Made by a program: the position numbers and the translations under genes
Shown: piece by piece, positions 35,169-44,091 of the stretch
How positions within the stretch are numbered: position 1 is the first letter of the stretch
Layout of the letters: every line of letters begins with the position of its first letter
NCBI GenBank assembly: GCA_910576935.1
Contig: CAJTKG010000005.1
Location: 45,516 to 98,206, forward strand
DNA from: an uncultured Muribaculaceae bacterium
Lineage (GTDB): Bacteria; Bacteroidota; Bacteroidia; Bacteroidales; Muribaculaceae
Direction: 5' to 3'
Length of the DNA stretch: 52,691 nt
Notes under the pieces: model-generated
What the model saw: the letters and a program-made list of their open reading frames with translations, nothing else
What the model was told of the DNA's origin: nothing
Databases searched by the model: none

Positions 35169-35686
35169 TTCTTTTCGGAATTGAAAAATGAATGAAACCG
35201 TCGGTACTCGAGTACGAAATTGGGAGTCATAATGCCGTTGTCGAGAGCCGCTTCTAGGTCGCTTACCGACCAGAATCGTCCTTCGCTGATTTCATCAGGA
35301 TTCGGCGATATGACGATATTATCATCGACGTGGGCCGCATAGCTGTTGACGAGTTCGCGCTCGACATCTGACTCAAAGATGTAACGACCTATTATTTGTG
35401 GTTCGAAATCCTCGATGCCGAGTTCCTCACGACTTTCACGACGCAAGGCCGCGACGAGATCTTCGCCGTAGTCGACATGACCGCCTACAGCCGTGTCCCA
35501 TTTACCCGGCTGTATGTCTTTATCGAGAGAACGTTTCTGCAGATATATGTCGCCGCGACTGTTGACTACGTGGAGGTGCACGACGGGATGCAGCGGTTTG
35601 GCCCCGCTGTGGCAGTAAGCGCGGGCGGCACTGCCGACAACCGTGCCGGATTCGTCGACAAGGGGCAAGAGTTCGTCTTTGCTCAT
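35165..35686 (-). CDS. NUDIX hydrolase
   Basis: 173 residues from ATG 35686, overlapping the topoisomerase stop (ATGA). The Nudix box is intact: GHVDYGEDLVAALRRE then SREELGIE, with the Gly, Glu and REExxEE-type metal ligands. The rest (PLHPVVHLHVV, YLQKRSLDKDIQPGKWDTAVGG) resembles the isopentenyl-diphosphate isomerase-like/YfcD group of NUDIX proteins, which hydrolyse nucleoside or isoprenoid diphosphates. The exact substrate is unknown. Fifth gene of the dsb-mazG-topB operon. Confidence 0.88.
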   Translation of the reverse strand: MSKDELLPLVDESGTVVGSAARAYCHSGAKPLHPVVHLHVVNSRGDIYLQKRSLDKDIQPGKWDTAVGGHVDYGEDLVAALRRESREELGIEDFEPQIIGRYIFESDVERELVNSYAAHVDDNIVISPNPDEISEGRFWSVSDLEAALDNGIMTPNFVLEYRRFHSFFNSEKK

Positions 35687-37767
35687 GATTTGAAATTCTT
35701 TTTTATGGCCGCGGCGAGATCTGCCGGACTTAATTCGTTTGAATAACTGTCGAACATCAGCCGTAGCGAGCAACCCTCTGCATAACGGCTGCAGCCGTAG
35801 GCTGTGCGGCCCTTGATCAAATGACCTTTGCCACAGACAGGACAGACGATGTCTTCAAGTTTCTCGATTTTTTTTCTGCGGGAGCGCGGTTTAGGTTCGG
35901 CGTCGCCGTTTGCCGTCGTCGTTTTCTTTTTCGTCGTTTTCTTGGCTTTCTTTTCTTTAGAGTCGACGCCGTCATCCTGCGCCACTACGATGCGGCGCAT
36001 CGAGTTATCACTCATGACATTGGTGACGATGCCGGTGATGAGCGTCTTCAGTTCGCCGATAAACTCGGCGGGACTATAGGTGCCACGCTCGATACGGCGC
36101 AGTTTGTTTTCCCACAAGCCTGTGAGTTTGGCGCTCTTCAGCAGGTCCTCGTTGATAGTGGCGATGAGGTCTATGCCTGCCTGCGACGCCATTATGTTCT
36201 TGCGCTCGCGATAGATATAGCGGCGTTTGAATAATGTCTCGATGATGGCGGCGCGTGTCGATGGACGCCCGATGCCATTCTCTTTCAAGGCTTCGCGCAG
36301 ATCTTCGTCGTCGACTGTCTTGCCCGCCGACTCCATGGCGCGCAGAAGTGTGCCTTCTGTATAATATTTTGGCGGCTGGGTAGTTTTTTTGACTGTCGAT
36401 GGCGTATGCGGCCCGCTCTCTCCCTCGGTAAAAGGCGGCAACACCTTGCCTTCGTCGTCAACCGACTGCCGCTCGCTGTCGTCATTGGCAAAAAGGGCTC
36501 GCCACCCGGCTTTCTCGATCACCTTGCCGGTAGTCTTGAACGCTGTCTCGCCGGCGTGACCGGTGACGGTTGTCTGACGGAAAACGCAGTCGGGATAGAA
36601 TGCCGCGATAAAACGCATTGCTATTATATGGTAGAGTTGTCGCTCGTCACCGACGAGAGTCGCGGGTGACTGTCCCGTAGGGATTATGGCGTGATGGTCG
36701 GTGACTTTGGCGTTGTCAAACACTTTTTTGCTCTTGGGAATACGCGCGGCGAGCAGCGGCGCCGTCAGATTGGCATACGGAGTCATCTGCTTGAGTATCA
36801 CAGGTATCTTTGGATAGACATCTTCGCTGAGATAAGTCGTGTCGACACGCGGATAGGTCGTCACCTTCTTTTCATACAGAGACTGGATCAGGCGCAGGGT
36901 CTCGTCGGCGGTCCAGCCCCGTCGACGGTTGCACTCGACCTGCAGCGACGTGAGGTCGAAAAGTCGGGGGGGAGCCTCGCGCCCCTGTTTATCGGTGACG
37001 CTGTCTATCGTAAATGGCAGTGCGGCGATGGCAGCGGCTTCGACGGCGGCCTCTTCTGCCGACGCAAAGCGCCCCTTTGTGGCATTGAAGGTCACGTCGC
37101 GGTAGACTGTCTTCAACTCCCAGAAATCTTCGGGTTTGAAAGCCGCTATCTCATGATGACGTTTGACAACAAGAGCGAGCGTCGGTGTCTGCACCCTGCC
37201 GATAGACAACACATTGCCCGACGAGGCATATTTGAGTGAATAGAGGCGCGTCGCATTCATACCCAGAAGCCAGTCTCCGATGGCGCGCGAGAGGCCTGCA
37301 TAATAGAGATTGTCGTATTTTGCTTCCGGTTCGAGATGACTGAAGCCTTCGCGTATCGATTCGTCGGTCAGAGACGAGATCCATAGGCGCCTGACAGGAC
37401 ATTTCAGACCGGCCTTCTGCATCACCCAGCGTTGTATCAGCTCGCCTTCCTGTCCGGCATCACCGCAGTTGATGACCTCGTCGGCCTCGCCGATAAGTGT
37501 CTCGATGACATGAAACTGCCGTCTGATACTCTCCTGGTCGATGATCTTGATGCCGAATTTCTCGGGTATCATCGGCAGGAAGGCCATGCTCCAGCGCTTC
37601 CATGACGGTGTGTAATCATGGGGCTCTTTCAGACAGCATAGATGTCCATAGGTCCAGGTTACGCGGTAGTCTCCTCCCTCATAGAAGCCGTCGCGACGCA
37701 CTGACGCACCGACGATGGCCGCGATGTCGCGGGCCACACTCGGTTTCTCGGTGATACACAGTTTCAC
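35683..37767 (-). CDS. topB: DNA topoisomerase III (type IA)
   Basis: The 694-residue protein starts at GTG 37767. The TOPRIM domain opens with KLCITEKPSVARDIA and contains INCGDAGQEGEL (residues 99-110, acidic metal site). The gate region follows, with the catalytic Tyr305 in TTYPRVDTTYLSED. The C-terminus has a Lys-rich linker and one zinc finger (CPVCGKGHLI...CSRYAEGC). It unlinks DNA in replication and recombination. In this phylum extra topB copies often ride on mobile elements, but this one sits in a housekeeping operon with mazG and NUDIX, with no transfer signs. Confidence 0.93.
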   Translation of the reverse strand: MKLCITEKPSVARDIAAIVGASVRRDGFYEGGDYRVTWTYGHLCCLKEPHDYTPSWKRWSMAFLPMIPEKFGIKIIDQESIRRQFHVIETLIGEADEVINCGDAGQEGELIQRWVMQKAGLKCPVRRLWISSLTDESIREGFSHLEPEAKYDNLYYAGLSRAIGDWLLGMNATRLYSLKYASSGNVLSIGRVQTPTLALVVKRHHEIAAFKPEDFWELKTVYRDVTFNATKGRFASAEEAAVEAAAIAALPFTIDSVTDKQGREAPPRLFDLTSLQVECNRRRGWTADETLRLIQSLYEKKVTTYPRVDTTYLSEDVYPKIPVILKQMTPYANLTAPLLAARIPKSKKVFDNAKVTDHHAIIPTGQSPATLVGDERQLYHIIAMRFIAAFYPDCVFRQTTVTGHAGETAFKTTGKVIEKAGWRALFANDDSERQSVDDEGKVLPPFTEGESGPHTPSTVKKTTQPPKYYTEGTLLRAMESAGKTVDDEDLREALKENGIGRPSTRAAIIETLFKRRYIYRERKNIMASQAGIDLIATINEDLLKSAKLTGLWENKLRRIERGTYSPAEFIGELKTLITGIVTNVMSDNSMRRIVVAQDDGVDSKEKKAKKTTKKKTTTANGDAEPKPRSRRKKIEKLEDIVCPVCGKGHLIKGRTAYGCSRYAEGCSLRLMFDSYSNELSPADLAAAIKKNFKS

Positions 37768-37788
37768 GCCGTTTACCCGTTTGTATTC

Positions 37789-38595
37789 TTATTTATTTTC
37801 ATCGGGATTATGTTCCCGGCGTTTGGCCGCCTGCCATAGCTCTTCCATCTCATCAAGAGTCATCTTGTAGATGTCGATGCCACGCTCGACAGCGGCTTTC
37901 TCTATATAACCGAAACGGCTGATAAACTTGCGGTTGGTGCGTTCAAGAGCATTCTCGGGATTGACACCGTAGAGCCGTGCGGCATTGACAGCGGCAAAAA
38001 GCAGATCGCCAAACTCTTCCTCGATGTTGTCGCGGTCGCCCGCAGCTATGGCCTGACGCACCTCGCCGGTTTCTTCGTCAAATTTGTCCCAGACCTCTTC
38101 GCGCTTTTCCCAGTCGAAGCCGACATTGGCGGCTTTCTCCTGGATTCTGAACGCTTTTATCAGCGCAGGCAGCGCTGCCGGGACTCCGGCGAGGACAGTC
38201 TTGTTGCCGCCGCGCTCTTTTAGTTTGAGCTGCTCCCAGTTGAGTTCGACGTCGTGGGCACCCCCGACCTTGGTTTCGCCGAAGACGTGGGGATGACGGA
38301 AGATAAGCTTGGCATTGAGCGCATCGGCCACGTCGGCTATGTCAAACCGGTCATTCTCATCACCGATCTTGGCGTAGAAAAGTATGTGGAGGAGCACATC
38401 GCCGAGTTCTTTCTTTATTTCGTCGGCATCATCGTTTTCGAGAGCCTGGGCGAGCTCGTATACTTCTTCGATGGTGTTGGGTCGCAGACTCTCGTTGGTC
38501 TGCTTGGCATCCCACGGGCATTTTACACGCAGGATGTCAAGAGTGTCGATGACGCGTCCGAGAGCCTCGGCGCGTTGTTTCGTATCGTGTCGCAT
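37789..38595 (-). CDS. mazG: Nucleoside triphosphate pyrophosphohydrolase MazG
   Basis: The 268-residue protein has the tandem MazG layout. The first domain shows LRVKCPWDAKQTNESLRPNT, ENDDADEIKKELGDVLLHI with the EExxD/E metal site and FRHPHVFG. The second domain has the matching EEFGDLLFAAVNAARL. It cleaves non-canonical or excess NTPs to NMP and pyrophosphate. ATG 38595 lies 15 bp after the dsbD stop; topB starts 21 bp downstream. Confidence 0.93.
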   Translation of the reverse strand: MRHDTKQRAEALGRVIDTLDILRVKCPWDAKQTNESLRPNTIEEVYELAQALENDDADEIKKELGDVLLHILFYAKIGDENDRFDIADVADALNAKLIFRHPHVFGETKVGGAHDVELNWEQLKLKERGGNKTVLAGVPAALPALIKAFRIQEKAANVGFDWEKREEVWDKFDEETGEVRQAIAAGDRDNIEEEFGDLLFAAVNAARLYGVNPENALERTNRKFISRFGYIEKAAVERGIDIYKMTLDEMEELWQAAKRREHNPDENK

Positions 38596-38610
38596 ATCGT
38601 TTGTCTTTTA

Positions 38611-40593
38611 CTATCGTTTATCGGCATATTTCGCAGCACCCTCGTTGAGCCAGTCGACAAATTTGCCAACATTTTCATCATATGTCCGCGCCGGCATCAG
38701 AGGCTTGCCCTCGTTGTCGAGCAAAACATAGTATGGTTGCGAGTTGATGCCGAATTTGTGACGCTGGAGATAGCTCCATTTCTCGCCGACGGTCTCGACG
38801 AGCGTGGGCGAGCCGTATTCCTCGACGGTGAACGGATGTGTCAGCCTTGCTTTGTCATCGACCATTAGCTTGATGAGCACATAACCGTTTTCGATAACGG
38901 TGCGCACTTCAGGGGTATCGAAGACAGCCCCCTCCATCTTGCGGCAGTTTACACAGGCATAGCCCGAGAAGTCGACGATTACGGGCAACTTATTAGCCTC
39001 GGCGTAGGCCATACCCTCGTCATAGTCGTGAAATTCCTTGAACGTACCGCCATATAGATTGAAATCCTGGGTTGTCAGAGGCGGAGCAAAGGCACTGATG
39101 CTCTTCAGCGGAGCTCCCCACAGGCCGGGCACGAGATAGACGGCGAATGCCAGAGGTATCACGGCCATAAAGAAACCGCCGACCGAGGTGTGGTCTTTGG
39201 GAGCGTCGTGAGGGAAGCGCAGTTTGCCGAGAAGGTAGAGGCCGAGGAGCACGAAGAGCACGATCCACAATGACAGGAACACTTCGCGGTCGAGTATATG
39301 CCAGCCATAGGCAAGATCGGCGACAGAGAGAAATTTAAGCGACAATATCAGTTCGACGAAACCGAGGACGACCTTTACCGAATTGAGCCATCCGCCCGAG
39401 CGCGGCATCTCTTTAAGCAGCGACGGGAAGAAAGCGAATAGCCCGAACGGCAACGCCAGGCCGAGCGCGAAGCCCCCCATGCCGATGGCCGGGCCGAGAA
39501 CGTCTCCCTGCGAGGCCGCCTCGACGAGCAGCGTACCTATGATAGGGCCCGTGCACGAGAACGATACGAGCACCAGCGTGAAAGCCATGAAGAAGATGCT
39601 CACGACGCCCGTAGTCGACTCGGCGCGGCTGTCCATGCCGTTCGACCATTTCGAGGGCAGCTTGATGTCAAACGCACCGAAAAACGACACAGCGAAGAGC
39701 ACGAGCAAGCCGAAGAATATCAGATTGAACACAGCACCCGTAGCTATCTCGTTGAGCTTGCCGGCACCGAAAGCCATCGTTATCGCAATGCCGAGCACAA
39801 GATATATGACAATGATGCTCAGACCGTAAGTCACAGCGTCGGCTATAGATTTACTGCGGTTCTTACTCTTTTTCAGGAAGAAGCTGACCGTCATCGGTAT
39901 CATCGGCCAGACACAGGGCGTCAGCAGCGCCAGCAGGCCGCCGGCAAAGCCGAAGAGCAGTATCGACCACCATGGCGTATCGGCCGTCGACTCGCCCCGG
40001 CTCATGTCGACCGGAGCCCACCATGCGGCGGCATCGCCCGTCTCGCCGACAGGAGCGTTGACGACGGTGACCACGTCCTTGTCGGGCTTGACATCGACCG
40101 GCTTGGCGACAATACCGCCGAAGCTGACATCAAAGCGATATTTGGCCGGAGGTGTGCAGGCGTTGTTGTTGCAGGCCATATACCTGACCGTGCCGCCGAT
40201 CGATACGGCATCTACGCCGGCCTCGAGCTTGAAACCGCGGGTAAACGTGATCGTGCCGTCCCACCACGGCAGATTGAGCTTGAGCACATCGTCATAGTGC
40301 TTTGCCGCCGGACGCGAGGGCGTCAACGGTCCGGTAAATGTCAGTCCCTCGACAGGATCAACCTCTATCGTCGTCGGGTTGGGCATCGGCGTGTCGGGTA
40401 ACGACGGCATCTCGTCGCCGTAGATATGCCAGCCTTCATTGATGTCTGCCGTCCACACGATACGGCCCTCGCGAGGCGAGAGCGAATCGACGGTGACGCT
40501 CCAGCTGACATTGCTCGGCGGCGCTGCCTGAACGCTCCCGGCCACCATGACAATCGCAGCCGCAAGACTTCTGAGTATTGCTTTTATTTTCAT
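38611..40593 (-). CDS. dsbD: Thiol:disulfide interchange protein DsbD
   Basis: The 660-residue protein has a signal peptide, an N-terminal DsbD-alpha-like domain (with YMACNNNACTPP), eight or so membrane helices from about residue 210 (LLALLTPCVWPMIPMTVSFF with the conserved Cys, and SFSCTGPIIGTLL), and a C-terminal thioredoxin-like domain with CVNC at 547-550 (SGYACVNCRKME). It carries electrons from cytoplasmic thioredoxin to the periplasm. The preceding gene encodes an extra copy of its N-terminal domain. Confidence 0.93.
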   Translation of the reverse strand: MKIKAILRSLAAAIVMVAGSVQAAPPSNVSWSVTVDSLSPREGRIVWTADINEGWHIYGDEMPSLPDTPMPNPTTIEVDPVEGLTFTGPLTPSRPAAKHYDDVLKLNLPWWDGTITFTRGFKLEAGVDAVSIGGTVRYMACNNNACTPPAKYRFDVSFGGIVAKPVDVKPDKDVVTVVNAPVGETGDAAAWWAPVDMSRGESTADTPWWSILLFGFAGGLLALLTPCVWPMIPMTVSFFLKKSKNRSKSIADAVTYGLSIIVIYLVLGIAITMAFGAGKLNEIATGAVFNLIFFGLLVLFAVSFFGAFDIKLPSKWSNGMDSRAESTTGVVSIFFMAFTLVLVSFSCTGPIIGTLLVEAASQGDVLGPAIGMGGFALGLALPFGLFAFFPSLLKEMPRSGGWLNSVKVVLGFVELILSLKFLSVADLAYGWHILDREVFLSLWIVLFVLLGLYLLGKLRFPHDAPKDHTSVGGFFMAVIPLAFAVYLVPGLWGAPLKSISAFAPPLTTQDFNLYGGTFKEFHDYDEGMAYAEANKLPVIVDFSGYACVNCRKMEGAVFDTPEVRTVIENGYVLIKLMVDDKARLTHPFTVEEYGSPTLVETVGEKWSYLQRHKFGINSQPYYVLLDNEGKPLMPARTYDENVGKFVDWLNEGAAKYADKR

Positions 40594-40607
40594 GATTCAG
40601 AGTATGT

Positions 40608-41072
40608 TTATTTCTTGAATTCGGGTACTGCCACACTTATATTCTCGGTCTTGGGCGGCATACACTGATTACCGTCGCAGGCCATATATTTTATCGACAG
40701 TCCAATATGCGCTCCGGCGCGGTCCGTCACCTTGAAAGTGCGGCTGAATGAGACGTTGGCGTCCCACCACTGCAGCGTCTTCTTGAAGAGAGGGTCGACA
40801 GCCGACACCGGCTTTGTCGAAGGTGTCACGACCCCCGTAAACTCGACCCCCTTGCTCTTCGAGAAGTCGAAGACCGTCGGTTTGGGCCCTCCGTCGGGCA
40901 GATCGAAGCCATATAGATGCCATCCCTGACCGACAAGCGCCCTGACAGTGACGACACCCTCGGTCGGCGACGTCATTTTCACCGTCGTGCGCCAGCGCAC
41001 AGCCGGCGTCTGAGCCGCAGCAACAGCCGTCAGTATCATCATCGCTATAAATGCCGTAATAAATCTTTTCAT
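40608..41072 (-). CDS. Stand-alone DsbD N-terminal-domain protein
   Basis: 154 residues with a signal peptide (FITAFIAMMILTAVAAA) and one domain matching DsbD-alpha of the next gene, including the Trp-His-Tyr pattern GWHLYGFDLPDGGPKPT and KYMACDGNQCMPP (a CxxxxC pair that would exchange electrons). No membrane domain. It begins the six-gene operon (15 bp from dsbD) behind a TTTC-N20-TAACTTTG promoter. It probably serves as a periplasmic electron acceptor for DsbD or as a gene-duplication paralogue. Confidence 0.85.
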   Translation of the reverse strand: MKRFITAFIAMMILTAVAAAQTPAVRWRTTVKMTSPTEGVVTVRALVGQGWHLYGFDLPDGGPKPTVFDFSKSKGVEFTGVVTPSTKPVSAVDPLFKKTLQWWDANVSFSRTFKVTDRAGAHIGLSIKYMACDGNQCMPPKTENISVAVPEFKK

Positions 41073-41118
41073 ATCATCAGATTGCTATTGATTATAATGC
41101 AAAATTCAAATTATCGTA

Positions 41119-41150
41119 CAAAGTTACTACATGTTTGAAAGAATACGAAA
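41119..41150 (-). promoter_or_regulatory. Promoter of the dsbD-mazG-topB operon
   Basis: On the minus strand TAACTTTG (41119-41126), 20-bp spacer, TTTC (41147-41150). Confidence 0.65.
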
Positions 41151-41252
41151 TTTTGAGCCCTTAAACGCCCCCGCAGGCGTCATAACAAAGATATTAAAAA
41201 CCTAAAAAATCTTATCTGACGGCAATTCACGCGCCATTTGACATTTTTTTCG

Positions 41253-41260
41253 TATCTTTG
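41253..41260 (+). promoter_or_regulatory. -7 element of the GT5-like gene
   Basis: TATCTTTG ending 21 bp before ATG 41282. No TTTG at the ideal distance. Confidence 0.5.
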
Positions 41261-41281
41261 TGCATTAAAAACTTATTAAGA

Positions 41282-42094
41282 ATGAATTCAAGCAAAGTGC
41301 TGTATATCTCCCAGGAGATAACCCCCTATCTTGCACCGGACGTCATGTCGACGCTCGGCCGCATGATACCGCAGGGCATCCAGGAACGCGGCTATGAGGT
41401 CAGAACCTTCATGCCGCGCTACGGGTGCATCAACGAGCGCCGCAACCAGCTCCACGAAGTCATACGCCTCTCGGGGCTCAATATAGCCATCGACGACACC
41501 GACCATCCGCTAATTATCAAGGTCGCCACACTTCAGCCGTCGCGCATGCAGGTCTACTTCATCGACAACGACGACTACTTCCTGCGCCACACCGGCGAAG
41601 GCCTTGAGACCGACATCATGCCCGACGACAATGACGAACGCTGCATCTTCTTCACACGCGGTGTCATCGAGACCGTCAAGAAACTACGATGGGAGCCGGC
41701 CATCATCCACTGCTCGGGCTGGATCTCGGCCCTCGCACCCATGTTTATCAAACGCCACTATGCCGACGACCCCACTTTTGCCGGTTCAAAGATCGTCTAC
41801 AGCCTCTATGGCAGCGGCTTTGACGGCACTCTCGACACCCGCTTCGCCGAAAAACTGCGCATGGAAGGCTTCACCGACGACGACATCGCCTCTCTCCTTG
41901 ACGGCGACGTCGATTTCAGAAAAATCAACCGTCTCGCCATCGACTACGCCGACGCCATAGCCCAAAGCACCGACGACGTCGACCCCGAGCTCATCGAGTA
42001 TGCCAAAGCATCGGGCAAACCCTTCCTCCCCTATCCCGGCGACGAAGACTATGCCGACGCCTACGACAACTTCTACAAAGAACTCATAAAATAA
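41282..42094 (+). CDS. Glycogen/starch synthase-type protein, GT5 N-terminal domain only
   Basis: 270 residues from ATG 41282, with an upstream TTG alternative. The sequence matches the N-terminal half of GT5 glycogen synthases: KVLYISQEITPYLAPDVMST, GYEVRTFMPRYGCINERR and a central IIHCSGWISALAP block. The ADP-glucose-binding C-terminal half is absent. Proteins of this length followed by a DUF4270 lipoprotein are a standing Bacteroidales arrangement, so it is the normal form and not a truncation. Role in glycogen synthesis is assumed by homology; a lone N-terminal domain may be non-catalytic. Confidence 0.85.
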   Translation: MNSSKVLYISQEITPYLAPDVMSTLGRMIPQGIQERGYEVRTFMPRYGCINERRNQLHEVIRLSGLNIAIDDTDHPLIIKVATLQPSRMQVYFIDNDDYFLRHTGEGLETDIMPDDNDERCIFFTRGVIETVKKLRWEPAIIHCSGWISALAPMFIKRHYADDPTFAGSKIVYSLYGSGFDGTLDTRFAEKLRMEGFTDDDIASLLDGDVDFRKINRLAIDYADAIAQSTDDVDPELIEYAKASGKPFLPYPGDEDYADAYDNFYKELIK

Positions 42095-42111
42095 TCATCA
42101 CCCCACAGGTC

Positions 42112-43503
42112 ATGAACCTCAGACAACTCACCATAACTCTCGCCTCGCTCCTCGTTGCCGGCCCGGCCTTTATTGCCTGCGACGAAAACTCAACCGTCGG
42201 CGGCTCTATCATCGAAGACAAAGTCACCGTCAACATCGACTCCTCCTTTACCGTCAGCGCCCGCAGCGTCGCCGACCGATCGGTGCCCGCCCGCACCCTA
42301 AGCCAGCTCTTCGGCAAGATCGATGTCGAAGGCTACGGACACCTTGCCAGCGACGTAGTCACCCAATTTATGCCCGCGTCGGCTCTCGACACCGTCGGCG
42401 TCACCGTCAACGACATCGACTCGCTGAAGCTCATACTGAACATCGCCGCCGGCGACTTCATCGGCGACTCGGTAGCACCTATGGGCCTCGAAGTCTACCG
42501 ACTCGACAAACTCCTGCCCTCGCCCATCTACAGCGACTTCAACCCAAAAGGCTACTACGACGCCTCGCAACCCATCGGAAGCACCATCTTCACCCTCTCC
42601 ACCCTCGGCATGCCCGACTCAATCGCCGAACTTTATAAAGGCGACAAAACCGTCGCCATCGACCTGCCCGTCTCGCTCGGCAAAGAAATCTTCAACGCCT
42701 ATATGGCCGACCAGCAGCTCTTCGCCACGCCGTCGGCCTTCACCGACAACGTCTTCAAAGGTCTCTATATACGCAACTCCTTCGGCAGCGGCCGTCTGAC
42801 ACGCGTCAGCCAGACCACTATCAACATGTACTACCACAAAAAGACCGTCAACGACGCAGGCCGCGACACAGTCGTCGACAAGACCGGCTACTACTTCGCC
42901 GTAACCCCCGAAATCATCACCAACAACATCATCGACTATAACATCGCGCCCGCAATAAGCCGACGCATAGCCGACGGCGAAAAACTCGTCGTAGCCCCCG
43001 CCGGCTACAACGTCGAGATCGACTTCCCCGGTCGGGAGATTGTCGCCGCCTACAACGCCGGCAAAGGCGACCTCTCTGTCGTAAACACTCTCTCGTTCAA
43101 TATTCCCGTCGAAGAACTCGAAGGCCACGAAGGGCTTGTGCCTCCACCATACCTTCTAATGGTCAAGACATCCGACAAAGACCAATTCTTCGCCCAAAGC
43201 AAACTGCCCGACAACAAGACATCATTCTATGCCTCATACGACTCGACAAAGAAATGCTACGTCTTTTCAGGCATGCGCCAATATATTCTCGACCTGATCG
43301 AAGCCGAAGAGATTACCGACAAAGATACAGCCTTCACCCTTTGTGCGATCAACGTAACCACAGAGCAATCAAACAACTACTACAACCCGACACCCACCGT
43401 CACAGGCATCACCCCCTATGTTGCCGGACCTGTCGCTGTCAAATTTTTAACCGACAAAGCAAAAATTTACTTCACTTATAGCACACAGAAACTAAATATT
43501 TAG
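42112..43503 (+). CDS. DUF4270 lipoprotein
   Basis: The 463-residue protein has a lipoprotein signal (LASLLVAGPAFIACDEN) and the DUF4270 pattern, including SVGGSII-like VGGSIIEDKV, a long beta-rich body and LSFNIPVEELEG. Function is unknown; the family is specific to Bacteroidota and usually outer-membrane bound. It starts 17 bp after the GT5-like gene, so they form an operon. tRNA-Thr follows after 21 bp. Confidence 0.85.
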   Translation: MNLRQLTITLASLLVAGPAFIACDENSTVGGSIIEDKVTVNIDSSFTVSARSVADRSVPARTLSQLFGKIDVEGYGHLASDVVTQFMPASALDTVGVTVNDIDSLKLILNIAAGDFIGDSVAPMGLEVYRLDKLLPSPIYSDFNPKGYYDASQPIGSTIFTLSTLGMPDSIAELYKGDKTVAIDLPVSLGKEIFNAYMADQQLFATPSAFTDNVFKGLYIRNSFGSGRLTRVSQTTINMYYHKKTVNDAGRDTVVDKTGYYFAVTPEIITNNIIDYNIAPAISRRIADGEKLVVAPAGYNVEIDFPGREIVAAYNAGKGDLSVVNTLSFNIPVEELEGHEGLVPPPYLLMVKTSDKDQFFAQSKLPDNKTSFYASYDSTKKCYVFSGMRQYILDLIEAEEITDKDTAFTLCAINVTTEQSNNYYNPTPTVTGITPYVAGPVAVKFLTDKAKIYFTYSTQKLNI

Positions 43504-43511
43504 TAACTTTG
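43504..43511 (+). promoter_or_regulatory. -7 element of tRNA-Thr
   Basis: TAACTTTG overlapping the end of the DUF4270 gene, 13 bp before the tRNA. Confidence 0.6.
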
Positions 43512-43524
43512 CAACACAAATCAG

Positions 43525-43597
43525 GCCGCAATAGCTCAGTTGGTAGAGCATTTCATTCGTAACGAAAAGGTCCCGGGTTCGAGCCCCGGTCGCGGCT
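43525..43597 (+). tRNA. tRNA-Thr (anticodon CGT)
   Basis: Cloverleaf with D-arm AGCTCAGTTGGTAGAGC, anticodon loop TTCGTAA, T-arm GGGTTCGAGCCC, acceptor GCCGC.../...GCGGC. One A-C mismatch in the acceptor stem and one at the base of the anticodon stem. CCA is not encoded. Confidence 0.93.
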
Positions 43598-43604
43598 CTC
43601 ACAA

Positions 43605-43637
43605 AAAGGCTTCGGAGTAAACAATTCCGAAGCCTTT
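43605..43637 (+). terminator. Terminator after tRNA-Thr
   Basis: AAAGGCTTCGGA (43605-43616) pairs perfectly with TCCGAAGCCTTT (43626-43637) and continues into a T-rich end. Confidence 0.85.
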
Positions 43638-43772
43638 ATTTATAACCACACGACAACAGCCACAACACAGCGGCGCGACAGGTAATTGCGGCTACATATA
43701 AAAACGCAAAACGCGCACGATAGGATTCAACGATTTTTCATATTCAAGCGTTTCTATATCATAATTTATCGT

Positions 43773-43780
43773 TAAATTTG
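43773..43780 (+). promoter_or_regulatory. -7 element 5 bp before the MNT start codon (likely leaderless mRNA)
   Basis: TAAATTTG ends at 43780 and the ATG is at 43786. Transcription would start at or within a base or two of the ATG. Confidence 0.55.
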
Positions 43781-43785
43781 CGCAT

Positions 43786-44091
43786 ATGAAACTGATCGAA
43801 ATAAATCTACAAAACATCTTGGCCTTGTGCCGCAAACATAAGGTTAAGACGCTTTCTGTTTTCGGTTCTATCCTCACAGACAGATTCAACGATGACAGCG
43901 ATGTAGATTTACTTGTGGATTTTGAGCCGATAGATCACGACACGTTTGATTACGTTGGCAACTACTTTGATTTAAAGGACTCATTAGAACAATTGTTCAA
44001 TCGCAAAGTAGACCTGATAGAATATGGCAAAAACCTCAACCCAATATTCAAGGCATTAGTCGATAAAAAAAAGCAAGTGATATATGGATGA
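43786..44091 (+). CDS. mntA: MNT-type nucleotidyltransferase antitoxin
   Basis: The 101-residue protein carries the minimal nucleotidyltransferase motif GS-x10-DVD (GSILTDRFNDDSDVDLLV) with the third acidic residue region (KVDLIEYG). MntA antitoxins inactivate HepT by adding AMP to it. The gene overlaps the hepT reading frame by 8 bp, the standard arrangement. It appears intact while its partner is frameshifted. The pair lies between tRNA-Thr and tRNA-Cys and is AT-richer than the flanking DUF4270 gene. Confidence 0.88.
   Translation: MKLIEINLQNILALCRKHKVKTLSVFGSILTDRFNDDSDVDLLVDFEPIDHDTFDYVGNYFDLKDSLEQLFNRKVDLIEYGKNLNPIFKALVDKKKQVIYG

Noticed and set aside
35683..37767. topB as evidence for an integrative conjugative element
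   Set aside because: It is embedded in a housekeeping operon with dsbD, mazG and NUDIX; no tra genes are near and the mobile element ends at the tRNA.
41282..42094. Truncated glycogen synthase pseudogene
   Set aside because: The short N-terminal-domain-only form next to DUF4270 is the usual arrangement in Bacteroidales.
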